From Paludibacteraceae bacterium (GTDB lineage: Bacteria > Bacteroidota > Bacteroidia > Bacteroidales > Paludibacteraceae): DNA of 64,000 nt. The translations under genes and the position numbers were made by a program. Of this stretch, positions 1-7,231 are shown one piece after another. Location of the stretch: the NCBI GenBank assembly GCA_016937795.1, contig JAFGVV010000005.1:1-64000 (forward strand), read 5' to 3'. Positions within the stretch are counted from its first letter, which is position 1. Each line of letters starts with the position of its first letter. The notes beneath the pieces are model-generated. The model saw only the letters and a program-made list of their open reading frames with translations. It searched no databases and was not told where the DNA came from.

Positions 1-178
1 AACCAATCAACCAATTGACTAATTAACCAATCATCCAATCAACCAATTAACCAATCAACCAATTAACCAATCAACCAATCAACCAATTAACCAATCATCC
101 AATCAACCAATTGACCAATCAACCAATTAACCAATCAACCAATTGACCAATTAACCAATCAGCGTTATAAACTATGCG
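1..178. repeat. AACCAATC/AACCAATT octamer satellite tract
   Basis: The first 178 bases are an almost uninterrupted, slightly degenerate tandem run with period 8 (AACCAATC, AACCAATT, AACTAATT, ATCCAATC). The same satellite recurs at about 6387-6516, 6920-7231, 21738-21815, 22283-22426 and 46636-46733. It carries no plausible gene. It borders the 3' end of rlmB, and the last codons of rlmB (182-205) look repeat-derived. Confidence 0.9.
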
Positions 179-958
179 CTATCCAATCAACGAATCAATC
201 ACTCCACGCTGGCGTACAGCTTCGTAAATCAAGACCCCTGCTGCAACTGATACATTCAGTGAGTCGATGGTGCCGAGCATCGGAATTTTTACCATATTGT
301 CGCACAGTCGAAGAATTTCGGGAGAAACTCCCTCGTCTTCAGCACCCATTACTATGGCCAGGGGCTCAGTCATACTTGTTTCTGTGTAGTTTTGAGAGGC
401 TTTTTCGGTGGCGGCAACCACTTTTATGCCCGACGAAACAATAAATTTAAGCGCATTCACAATATTGTGCTCACGACACACAGGAATTTTTAGCAGCGCT
501 CCGGCCGATGTTTTTACTGCATCGCCATTGAGTGCAGCGCCTCCTTTAATCGGCACTACAATTGCGTCAACGCCTGCACACTCGCAGGTACGGGCAATGG
601 CGCCAAAGTTTCTGACATCAGTCACTCCATCGAGTACAACGATAAACGGCATGCGGCCTTCTTCGTAAATTGAGGGAATAATATCCTCGATATGCTGAAA
701 TGTAACCGGCGAAATAAAGGCAATTACGCCCTGATGATTTTTCAGAGTGATACGGTTTAGTTTTTCGAGCGGTACTTTTTGCACCGGCACTTCAAGTCCG
801 TTGAGGGCAGTGAAAAGCTCGCGCGACAGTTCGCTGGTCATATCACGGCGTACCAGAATTTTGTCGATCTCGCTTCCGGCCTGAATGGCCTCAATCACAG
901 CACGTATGCCAAATATCATATCCTTCTCAGGACGTTGTTTGTTCTTGTAGTTTATCAT
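179..958 (-). CDS. rlmB: 23S rRNA (guanosine-2'-O)-methyltransferase, RlmB/TrmH (SpoU) family
   Basis: This is a 259-residue SpoU-type methyltransferase that uses S-adenosylmethionine to 2'-O-methylate a guanosine of 23S rRNA. An N-terminal substrate-binding domain (about 12-90, with the family phrase FGIRAVIEAI) precedes the trefoil-knot SPOUT domain. The three SpoU motifs are visible: DGVTDVRNFGAIARTCE near 110, IVMGAEDEGVSPEI near 203 and IPMLGTIDSLNVSVAAGV near 228. The start overlaps the stop of the upstream 136-residue gene in an ATGA arrangement (955-958), so the two are probably translationally coupled. The last few residues (VIDSLIG) are encoded by sequence resembling the neighbouring octamer satellite, so the natural C-terminus may have been rewritten by repeat invasion. 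RlmB versus another TrmH-family specificity cannot be settled from sequence alone. Confidence 0.9.
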   Translation of the reverse strand: MINYKNKQRPEKDMIFGIRAVIEAIQAGSEIDKILVRRDMTSELSRELFTALNGLEVPVQKVPLEKLNRITLKNHQGVIAFISPVTFQHIEDIIPSIYEEGRMPFIVVLDGVTDVRNFGAIARTCECAGVDAIVVPIKGGAALNGDAVKTSAGALLKIPVCREHNIVNALKFIVSSGIKVVAATEKASQNYTETSMTEPLAIVMGAEDEGVSPEILRLCDNMVKIPMLGTIDSLNVSVAAGVLIYEAVRQRGVIDSLIG

Positions 959-1365
959 TTGTTTTTTATTTTTTCTTCGAGCAATGCCACAAAATTTTCT
1001 CTTTCGGGCGAATATGTTTTGTCGGTTTCAATCAGGTATTTTATTAAATATAATGCCTTTTCGCTGAGATTCAGCATCTCAGCTTTTCTCTGCAATTGTG
1101 TAAAGATATCAGATGTTTCGAGCAGAAATTTCACAAGCTGTTCCAGATACGACAGGCTGAAATGTTGTTTCAGAATTTCCTGTAAATATACGTCGGCTTT
1201 CATTGCTAGTATTTCACTCAATGTGTAGCCTGCCAGTTCGCTGAAGTTCTGCGAAGCTACTGCCAGCGCTTTGTCGGCCTGATCGTTTGTACGGAGTCCG
1301 TAAATCGACTCGATAACTGTACTCAGATTCTGCGATTTCCGTCTGAAAAAGTCAATTGCAGGCAT
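955..1365 (-). CDS. Conserved hypothetical protein upstream of rlmB
   Basis: A 136-residue, mostly alpha-helical soluble protein with no signal peptide or membrane segment. I do not recognise a named domain. It begins MPAIDFFRRKSQNL and has long amphipathic helices rich in leucine and glutamate (for example SLSYLEQLVKFLLETSDIF), ending in a lysine-rich tail. It looks like a small helical bundle. It overlaps rlmB by four bases (ATGA), which indicates a two-gene operon. A TATCTTTG box (1395-1402 on the minus strand) lies about 30 bases upstream of its start and is the likely -7 element. Its function is unknown; the context only suggests co-expression with an rRNA methyltransferase. Confidence 0.75.
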   Translation of the reverse strand: MPAIDFFRRKSQNLSTVIESIYGLRTNDQADKALAVASQNFSELAGYTLSEILAMKADVYLQEILKQHFSLSYLEQLVKFLLETSDIFTQLQRKAEMLNLSEKALYLIKYLIETDKTYSPERENFVALLEEKIKNK

Positions 1366-1394
1366 AGTATTTTGATTTTGGGGTTATTAGTTTG

Positions 1395-1402
1395 CAAAGA
1401 TA
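1395..1402 (-). promoter_or_regulatory. Candidate -7 box for the 955-1365/rlmB operon
   Basis: On the minus strand this reads TATCTTTG, matching the Bacteroidota -7 consensus TAnnTTTG, 30 bases upstream of the ATG at 1365. The -33 position holds TCTG rather than TTTG, 20 bases upstream. The same TATCTTTG occurs with a perfect -33 element in front of the tRNA gene at 59179-59209. Confidence 0.5.
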
Positions 1403-1702
1403 ATACTAAAAAACGGAAAATGCAGAAGTTTTATTTTGTGAGTTAAAATAACAGGAAGTGACTTTGTAAGTATTTGAATTATTTCTCAAAACAGGTATAT
1501 GTACTCAAAAAAAACAGACAGAAATTACATCATTTTCAGACATATTGTATCTGTAGATTCTGTAAATTCTGTCTGCGAAAGTATGTAATCGATAATTATT
1601 ATTGATCACTACTGACCGATAAAAAATAGTTTGAATTAGTTTTTTATGCTTATTAGATTCCTCACTACGTTCGGAATGACAGGTAATCAATAAGTTAGGC
1701 TT

Positions 1703-1751
1703 TTGGAAGGATGTAGGTTGGCGGCGAAGCCGCCAACCTACATCCTTCCAA
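1703..1751. repeat. Perfect 23-bp palindrome with 3-nt loop
   Basis: Positions 1703-1725 are the exact reverse complement of 1729-1751, with loop GAA at 1726-1728. The arm begins TTGGAAGGATG and ends GGCGGC. No T-run follows on either strand, so an intrinsic terminator is unlikely. It lies in the 1366-1916 intergenic region, next to a short motif CTACGTTCGGAATGACAG (about 1665-1682) that resembles CTGCGCTCTGAATGACAG near 28347-28364. Confidence 0.9.
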
Positions 1752-1776
1752 TCATAATCAAAACAAAGCATTGTCA

Positions 1777-1899
1777 TTCAGAGCGATAAAAGTATCGTCA
1801 GATACTTTTACTATGTGGACTAAGTTTTTTTTCTTAAATAATTTCTATGTGTTCTATTGTGTTAGAAACATATCATTTAATATTTCAACGAACTTATGT
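1777..1899. repeat. 123-bp dispersed repeat, copy A
   Basis: This matches 62163-62285 base for base in the same orientation except for three substitutions. It contains a small hairpin (AAAAGTATC-GTCA-GATACTTTT) that is perfect in this copy and carries one mismatch in the other. Here it lies just downstream of the uracil permease stop codon. In copy B it ends at the start codon of the gene at 62282. No long ORF is present. The rest of 1366-1916 is AT-rich and holds only the palindrome at 1703-1751 and a CACTACTGACCGA end motif at 1607-1619. Confidence 0.9.
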
Positions 1900-1916
1900 G
1901 TTATCTCAAAATGCAA

Positions 1917-3203
1917 TTAATTGTCATTCATTAATTTGAATTTGTCGAGCAACCAGAAAACGAGTGAAAGTACAATGCCGGCCACAGCTGCAAAAGCCAT
2001 TCCTTTAAGTTGTACACTTCCAATGTTGATAGCTGCCTCGCTCACGCCAATTACGAAAGTGATGGCGCCGAGCACCATGTTGCGGTTTTTGCTGAAATCA
2101 ACTTTCTGTTCCACAAAAATACGCAAACCCTGCACAGCAATTACACCATAAAGCAAAATGGTAATACCACCCATAACTGCCACAGGAATAGTAGAAATAG
2201 CAGCCGAAATTTTACCTATAAACGAAAATGAAATGGCTAAAATAGCTGCACCACGAATTACCCATACCGAATAAACGCGTGTAATGGCCATGACACCAAT
2301 GTTTTCGCCATAAGTAGTATTGGGAGGCGAACCTGCAAAACCCGAAATCACATTGCTGATACCATCGCCGAGTAACGAGCGGTGCAAACCGGGTTTTTTC
2401 ATCAAATCTTCGTTGGTAATTTTAGCTGTCACAATCAGGTGACTGATATGTTCGGCCAGCACAACCAAACAGGCGGGTGCAATAATCAGAATAGCCTGAG
2501 TATCGTACACCGGAGCCTGAAACTGAGGTAACGCAAGCCATGCAGCATTGGCAATGGCCTGTGTGTCGACCATTCCCATTGTGAGTGCTAAAATATAGCC
2601 TGCTACTACGGCAAACAAAATGGGAATAATCTGCAGGAAGCCGCGGAAAAGAACCGAACCTGCAATTCCGGTCAGAAGTGTAAACATCGACACAATCACA
2701 GTTTTTGTATCGAGTGTAAAGGGCTGTACCACATCGCCTACGTTGGCGGGCCATGCTGCAAGTCCGGCCTGACGTGCAGCAACCGGAGCCAGTTCGAGAC
2801 CTATAATGGCCACTACAGCGCCCATGACAGCTGGCGGCATTACCACGTCGATCCAGCGAATGCCCCATTTATACACAATAAATGAAACCAGAATAAAGAA
2901 AAGTCCGAAGAAGATAAAACCCGACTGTGCATGGCTGAAACCTCCATAGCTTGTGCTGATAAGCATTACAGGAGCAATAAATGCAAAGCTCGAACCCAGA
3001 TAGGCAGGAATACCGCCTTTGGTAATAAGCGTGTAGATAATGGTACCGATACCATTCATTAACAGGGCAATCGACGGGTCGACACCTAAAAGAATCGGAA
3101 CCAGAATAGTGGCTCCGAACATAGCGGTGAGGTGCTGCAAGCTTAGCGGCAAACTCTGTAGCAATGGTAATTTCTCGTGAATACCAATGGTGCGTTTTTC
3201 CAT
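1917..3203 (-). CDS. uraA: Uracil permease, NCS2 (nucleobase:cation symporter-2) family
   Basis: A 428-residue polytopic inner-membrane transporter with about 12-14 hydrophobic segments, the usual size for UraA/PbuX-type carriers. The N-terminal phrase LQHLTAMFGATILVP is characteristic of uracil permeases. The NCS2 signature is present as GSPPNTTYGENIGVMAITRV (about 291-310), including the glutamate that binds the pyrimidine in this family. It would import uracil with protons for pyrimidine salvage. A TACTTTTG box at 3256-3263 (minus strand) fits a -7 element about 50 bases upstream of the start. The gene stands alone: sodB upstream has its own terminator. Xanthine specificity is a less likely alternative given the QHLTAMFG motif. 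Confidence 0.88.
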   Translation of the reverse strand: MEKRTIGIHEKLPLLQSLPLSLQHLTAMFGATILVPILLGVDPSIALLMNGIGTIIYTLITKGGIPAYLGSSFAFIAPVMLISTSYGGFSHAQSGFIFFGLFFILVSFIVYKWGIRWIDVVMPPAVMGAVVAIIGLELAPVAARQAGLAAWPANVGDVVQPFTLDTKTVIVSMFTLLTGIAGSVLFRGFLQIIPILFAVVAGYILALTMGMVDTQAIANAAWLALPQFQAPVYDTQAILIIAPACLVVLAEHISHLIVTAKITNEDLMKKPGLHRSLLGDGISNVISGFAGSPPNTTYGENIGVMAITRVYSVWVIRGAAILAISFSFIGKISAAISTIPVAVMGGITILLYGVIAVQGLRIFVEQKVDFSKNRNMVLGAITFVIGVSEAAINIGSVQLKGMAFAAVAGIVLSLVFWLLDKFKLMNDN

Positions 3204-3255
3204 AAAATAGAAATGATGATTTTTGATATTGTTACTGTTTGTGAATTATCGGACA

Positions 3256-3263
3256 CAAAAGTA
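3256..3263 (-). promoter_or_regulatory. Candidate -7 box for uraA
   Basis: TACTTTTG on the minus strand matches TAnnTTTG about 53 bases upstream of the uraA ATG. No good TTTG is seen 19-21 bases further upstream, so support is partial. Confidence 0.4.
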
Positions 3264-3309
3264 CAAAAAATGCTGAAATAGAGTGTGCTGTTTCGTTTGA
3301 AAAAAAGAA

Positions 3310-3340
3310 ATAAAAAACCCGGACTGACTTGCCCGGGTTT
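3310..3340 (-). terminator. Intrinsic terminator of sodB
   Basis: On the minus strand the stem AAACCCGG/CCGGGTTT (3333-3340 and 3315-3322) is followed by a T-run. It lies about 40 bases downstream of the sodB stop codon and separates it from uraA. Confidence 0.85.
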
Positions 3341-3379
3341 AAGTATGTTGCTTAAATGTGTAAACAATCGAAAGTTTAA

Positions 3380-3955
3380 TTAATAGCGCGCCGAAACAAC
3401 ATTCCAGTCAACCAAATCCCACAATGCAGCAATATGGTCTGGACGACGGTTACGGTAATCAATATAATAAGCATGTTCCCACACATCGAAAGTGAGCAGC
3501 GGAGTAAGGCCTTTGGTGATAGGATTGCCGGCATTACTTTCTTTTATAATCGAAAGTTTTCCTTCGTTATCCTTTACAAGCCACGCCCAACCTGAACCGA
3601 AGAGTGTCACGGCAGCTTTACTAAATTCATCTTTAAAAGCCTCGAACGATCCGAAAGCATTGTCGATAGCTTTCGCAAGAGCAACTGAGGGTTGTGAGCC
3701 TTTTTCGGGCGTAAGCGACAGGAAATAGAAATTGTGATTCCAGGTTTGAGCGGCATTGTTGAAAACCGGACCTTCTGATTTCTTTACGATAGTGTCCAAA
3801 TCGGCATTTTCAAATTCTGTTCCTACAATCAGATTGTTCAGATTGTTCACGTAAGTCTGATGATGTTTAGCATAATGATAGCTAATGGTTTCTTCGCTGA
3901 TTACAGGTTCAAGCGCATTGGGCGCATACGGAAGTTTGGGTAGTTCAAATTTCAT
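3380..3955 (-). CDS. sodB: Superoxide dismutase, Fe/Mn family (iron type likely)
   Basis: A 191-residue full-length cytoplasmic superoxide dismutase converting superoxide to oxygen and peroxide. The four metal ligands are visible: His27 (SYHYAKHH), His74 (TWNHNFYF), Asp157 and His161 (DVWEHAYY). Gln70 in AAQTWNH occupies the position of the active-site glutamine of iron-type enzymes, and GSGWAWL follows near 120. Iron or cambialistic use is therefore likely, although metal choice cannot be proved from sequence. The gene is monocistronic with its own terminator at 3310-3340. The start is supported by the family N-terminus FELPKLPYAPNALEP. Confidence 0.95.
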   Translation of the reverse strand: MKFELPKLPYAPNALEPVISEETISYHYAKHHQTYVNNLNNLIVGTEFENADLDTIVKKSEGPVFNNAAQTWNHNFYFLSLTPEKGSQPSVALAKAIDNAFGSFEAFKDEFSKAAVTLFGSGWAWLVKDNEGKLSIIKESNAGNPITKGLTPLLTFDVWEHAYYIDYRNRRPDHIAALWDLVDWNVVSARY

Positions 3956-4076
3956 GATTTTGATATTTTTTTTGTTATGTCTATATAGTTATTGATAGAA
4001 AACATACTTTATAAACAGTGCTAAATGTGATTTTGTTTAAATATATCGTTGTTTTTTATTAAAATAAATTTCAATT

Positions 4077-4108
4077 TTTGTTGAATCGTTTTTTTATTAT
4101 CATCTTTG
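4077..4108 (+). promoter_or_regulatory. Candidate promoter of the SPOR lipoprotein gene
   Basis: TTTG at 4077-4080, a 20-base spacer, then CATCTTTG at 4101-4108, one base off the TAnnTTTG consensus. The expected transcription start would leave a leader of roughly 35 bases before the ATG at 4151. Confidence 0.55.
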
Positions 4109-4150
4109 TTGAAAATTTTGAAACACTTTACACATTTACATTAATACATT

Positions 4151-4615
4151 ATGTACAAAACAATTAGATTATTTTTGATTTTTGCTTTAGTTGCTGTTTC
4201 GGCCAGCTCATGTAAGTCAAAACAAAAGGTAGCTGAGATCACAGGGGCTAACATTACCGTAGGTAGCACTAACGGAACACCAACCACAGTAACACCTGCA
4301 CCTGTGACTCAAACACCAACAGTTGCTGAGCCTGAAGTAACACGCAATGAGTCCTTTAGTCTTTCGGAAGGTGATGCTAATGCTTTTAATTCAAAATACC
4401 ATGTAGTAGTGGGAAGTTTCAAAAGCCAGACAAATGCTAAAGGTTTGCAAGCCACATTAAACGCCGAAGGTAACAAAGCTTTGGTAGTAATCAATGAACA
4501 GGGAATGTTCCGTGTAATTATTGCATCGTACAACGAATATGTGCAAGCTAAGAGTCGCATTTCGCAGATTCAGGATCGATTTGCCGATGCATGGGTACTG
4601 GTACAGAAACAATAA
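4151..4615 (+). CDS. SPOR-domain lipoprotein
   Basis: A 154-residue lipoprotein. A hydrophobic signal peptide ends in the lipobox SASSC (Cys21 would be lipidated after cleavage). A low-complexity Thr/Pro/Val linker (about 35-65) follows, and then a C-terminal SPOR domain (about 80-154: KYHVVVGSFKSQTNAKGLQ ... FRVIIASYNEYVQAKSRISQ). SPOR domains bind denuded peptidoglycan glycan strands at the septum, so this protein probably tethers a membrane to the division-site wall. It stands alone between its own promoter (4077-4108) and a strong terminator (4637-4670). The precise role is inferred from the domain only. Confidence 0.88.
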   Translation: MYKTIRLFLIFALVAVSASSCKSKQKVAEITGANITVGSTNGTPTTVTPAPVTQTPTVAEPEVTRNESFSLSEGDANAFNSKYHVVVGSFKSQTNAKGLQATLNAEGNKALVVINEQGMFRVIIASYNEYVQAKSRISQIQDRFADAWVLVQKQ

Positions 4616-4636
4616 CATTCAGTATATTGGTATTTA

Positions 4637-4670
4637 AAAACCGCTTGTGTAAATCAGGCGGTTTTTTTTT
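4637..4670 (+). terminator. Intrinsic terminator of the SPOR lipoprotein gene
   Basis: Stem AAAACCGC (4637-4644) with GCGGTTTT (4658-4665), followed by an uninterrupted T-run to 4670, about 20 bases after the stop codon. Confidence 0.9.
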
Positions 4671-4940
4671 GCGCACCAAAATTCTCCCTGTAGAGCCTGT
4701 TCGCTCCGCCAAAGCGAGACAGGCAGCGGTGGGTAGATCTATTTACATAGGACTTGCTGAAAAACAAAAAGCAGAAATACTCCGTCCGCATTGCCATTAC
4801 AATATCTGAATGCATGATTTTTTCTGATTCGACTTGATTTTTTGCACTAAACACTAATAATATTGACTTTAAAGAATATTATATCAGACCGTTAATGGTT
4901 ATTCGTCAAGTCCTGCTTAAAATACATTCAGTATTGGATA
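4671..4940. other. Intergenic region without a gene
   Basis: No supportable gene. It contains an imperfect inverted repeat (CCTGTTCGCT near 4696-4705 against AGCGAGACAGG near 4711-4721) of the kind scattered through this chromosome; the remainder is AT-rich. Confidence 0.6.
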
Positions 4941-4982
4941 AAAACAAAACACCTGACAGATGTTTTTGATAACTGTCAGGTG
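4941..4982 (-). terminator. Intrinsic terminator of pgi
   Basis: A perfect 10-bp stem CACCTGACAG (4950-4959) / CTGTCAGGTG (4973-4982). On the minus strand it is followed by TTTTGTTTTT. It lies about 50 bases downstream of the pgi stop codon. Confidence 0.88.
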
Positions 4983-5034
4983 CGTAGTTGTTCAGAAGCT
5001 ATGTGTTACTTCTGTTGTATTAAAATATTGTTTG

Positions 5035-6378
5035 TTACAATCTTGCTTTAATAGCTTTTGTAGCTTCTTCGAATCCTGGTTTGTCGAGCAGTGCAAACAT
5101 GTTTTTCTTGTAAGCCTCTACGCCGGGTTGGTCGAATGGATTTACGCCCAATACATAACCACTGATACCACAAGCTTTTTCGAAGAAATAAAGCAATTCG
5201 CCGAGGTAATACTCGTTAAGTTTTGGAAGTTCAATTTTCAGATTGGGCACACCACCATCGATGTGAGCAATCATGGTTCCGAGTTCGGCCATTTTGTTTA
5301 CTTCGTCCACGCGTTTTCCGGCCAGGAAGTTCAAACCGTCGAGGTTGGCTTCGTCGTTAGGGAAAATTTTGGTGTGGTTAGGTTCATTCACCGAAATCAC
5401 AGTTTCGAAAATAGTGCGTTCGCCTTCCTGAATCCATTGTCCCATTGAGTGAAGATCGGTTGTAAAGTCGACCGAAGCAGGGAAAATGCCCAAATTGTCT
5501 TTTCCTTCGCTTTCGCCGTAAAGCTGTTTCCACCATTCCGATACATAATGCATTTTGGGGTGGAAGTTAACCATGATTTCAATTTTTTTGCCTGAATTGT
5601 AAAGTTCGTTACGAACAGCAGCGTAAATGGCCGCAGGATTTTCGTCGAAAGCAGTTTCGGTGCCACAAAGGTTTTCCATATACACAGCGCCTGCTACCAG
5701 CTGACGAATGTCGAAACCGGCCACAGCGATAGGCAGTAATCCTACGGGCGAAAGTACAGAGTAACGACCACCGATATTGTCTTCAATGACATAAGTTTTG
5801 TAACCTTCCTGAGTAGCTAATGTGCGAAGGGCACCACGTGCTTTGTCGGTCACAGCCACAATCAGCTTTTTAGCAGCTTCTTTGCCCTGTTGTTCTTCGA
5901 GTTGTGTTTTCAGCAGACGGAAAGCAAGTGCAGGCTCGGTAGTGGTTCCCGATTTTGAGATAGAAATAATACCGAACTTTTTATTTTTCAGGAGTTCCTG
6001 AAGTTCATAAAGATAGTCTTCGCCAATGTTCTGGCCAGCATAAACCACCACAGGCGATTTACGTTCGGTAAGCAACCAGTCGAAGCTGTTCGAAAGTGCA
6101 TCGATTACCGCCTTTGCGCCCAAGTAGCTACCACCGATACCAATAACCACTACTACATCGCAGTTTTCGCGCAGGATTTTCGCAGTGTTTTCAACATCTG
6201 CCAAATGAGCTTCGTCGATAGAAGTTGGCAGATTTAACCAGCCCAGAAAATCATTTCCTTTTCCGGTGCCGTTGTGCAAAGCAGCATTTGCTTCAGCTAC
6301 TTTCGATTTGTATCCGGCTACAGCTTGTTCCGATACAAAACCGAACGCTTTGTCGATTGAGAGTTTAATGTGTTGCAT
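5035..6378 (-). CDS. pgi: Glucose-6-phosphate isomerase
   Basis: A 447-residue enzyme interconverting glucose-6-phosphate and fructose-6-phosphate in glycolysis and gluconeogenesis, in the short (about 445) length class common in Bacteroidota and Firmicutes. Two SIS (sugar isomerase) folds are visible. Key motifs: [16 protein letters not shown] near 76-91, [15 protein letters not shown] near 139-153, the glutamate-bearing [10 protein letters not shown] near 313-322, and the C-terminal helix with [12 protein letters not shown] containing the catalytic-region lysine. Start MQHIKL is the only sensible ATG. It has its own terminator (4941-4982), and its leader is the octamer satellite tract beginning near 6387. 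Confidence 0.95.
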   Translation of the reverse strand: MQHIKLSIDKAFGFVSEQAVAGYKSKVAEANAALHNGTGKGNDFLGWLNLPTSIDEAHLADVENTAKILRENCDVVVVIGIGGSYLGAKAVIDALSNSFDWLLTERKSPVVVYAGQNIGEDYLYELQELLKNKKFGIISISKSGTTTEPALAFRLLKTQLEEQQGKEAAKKLIVAVTDKARGALRTLATQEGYKTYVIEDNIGGRYSVLSPVGLLPIAVAGFDIRQLVAGAVYMENLCGTETAFDENPAAIYAAVRNELYNSGKKIEIMVNFHPKMHYVSEWWKQLYGESEGKDNLGIFPASVDFTTDLHSMGQWIQEGERTIFETVISVNEPNHTKIFPNDEANLDGLNFLAGKRVDEVNKMAELGTMIAHIDGGVPNLKIELPKLNEYYLGELLYFFEKACGISGYVLGVNPFDQPGVEAYKKNMFALLDKPGFEEATKAIKARL

Positions 6379-6386
6379 ATGTTTTG

Positions 6387-6516
6387 TTATTTAGTTATTT
6401 AGTTGATTAGATAATTGGTTAATTAGTTAATTGGTTAATTGGTTGATTAGTTAATCAGTTGATCGGTTAATTAGTTAATTGGTTAATTAGTTAATTGGTT
6501 GATTGGTTCGTTGTTT
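6387..6516. repeat. Octamer satellite tract (GGTTAATT orientation)
   Basis: Degenerate period-8 repeats reading TTAGTTAATTGGTTAATT on the plus strand, the reverse-complement orientation of the tract at 1-178. It fills the gap between the pgi start and the 3' end of the four-helix-bundle gene. Confidence 0.88.
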
Positions 6517-6527
6517 GATTTTATGCA

Positions 6528-6908
6528 TTATTTTTGTTTATCGTTCTCTTTTTGTTTTTGAAGATATGCAATATATCCATTCAATAATTTCAAACACTTT
6601 TCGATTTGAACTCTATAATCATTTAACTGACTTACTGTTATATATTCTTCGTCTAATGCACATATTAAATGATCTAAAACTTCTTCTAATGAGCCTCTTG
6701 TATGACGACAGAATTGAATATTTTCCTGAAAGTGATATCTTCCGTGTCCCTCTGCAATGTTTGCTGTCGTTGAACGACTTGAGCGTACTAACTGATCAAC
6801 TAATCTGAATTTCTCTTCAGATGGAAATGTTTTCACTAACTGAGAAATTGATCTTCTCAGAATTCTACATTCTTTCCAAACTTCCAGATTTTCAAAGTTA
6901 GTTGGCAT
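6528..6908 (-). CDS. Four-helix bundle protein (S23/23S rRNA intervening-sequence protein family)
   Basis: A 126-residue soluble protein of the bacterial four-helix-bundle family, originally described as ORFs inside 23S rRNA intervening sequences. The family hallmarks are near the N-terminus (FENLEVWKECRILRRSISQL, 5-24) and middle (LVDQLVRSSRSTTANIAEGHGR, about 37-58, then SLEEVLDHL near 73). Its biochemical role is unknown; paralogues are scattered through Bacteroidota genomes, often as isolated single genes. Here it is isolated and enclosed by satellite tracts on both sides (6387-6516 and 6920-7231), suggesting that the gene and repeats entered or spread together. No rRNA lies nearby. Confidence 0.85.
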   Translation of the reverse strand: MPTNFENLEVWKECRILRRSISQLVKTFPSEEKFRLVDQLVRSSRSTTANIAEGHGRYHFQENIQFCRHTRGSLEEVLDHLICALDEEYITVSQLNDYRVQIEKCLKLLNGYIAYLQKQKENDKQK

Positions 6909-6919
6909 GTTTTTGTTTT

Positions 6920-7231
6920 TAGTTAATTAGTCAATTGATTGATTGGTTAATTGGTTAAATAGTTAATTAGTTAATTTGTTGATTGGTTAATTAGATGATT
7001 GGTTAATTAGTTAGTTTGTTATTTGTTGTTCGTTTGTCGATTTGTAAATTAGTTAGTTGACAAGATTTTGTTGATTAATTATTGACCAGTCAAGTAATCA
7101 ACCAATTAACAAATTAACTAATTAACTATTTAACCAATTAACTAATCAACCATTTAACCACTCAATCAACTACTCAGCCAATTAACCAATTAACCAATTA
7201 ACCAATCCTCCAATCCACCAATTCCAATGCC
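6920..7231. repeat. Octamer satellite tract that switches orientation mid-way
   Basis: From about 6920 to 7065 the plus strand reads GGTTAATTAGTT-type octamers. After a non-repetitive centre (about 7066-7085) it reads AACCAATTAACC-type octamers up to the gpsA stop codon. The two halves are therefore a long imperfect inverted repeat. No gene is present. Confidence 0.85.

Noticed and set aside
1..205. Possible CRISPR array
   Set aside because: Repeat period is 8 bases with no spacers and no cas genes in the window; it is a simple satellite.
1505..1777. 90-codon minus-strand ORF containing SERSEES
   Set aside because: It lies over the intergenic palindrome and a dispersed repeat; the SERSEES-like string is a translation of that repeat, with no start context or family.
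2422..2868. 148-codon ORF rich in Arg, Cys and Ser overlapping uraA
   Set aside because: Same-strand shadow frame of the uracil permease gene with no protein-like features.
6528..6908. An rRNA intervening sequence around the four-helix-bundle gene
   Set aside because: No rRNA sequence is present on either side; only the protein family name recalls rRNA intervening sequences.
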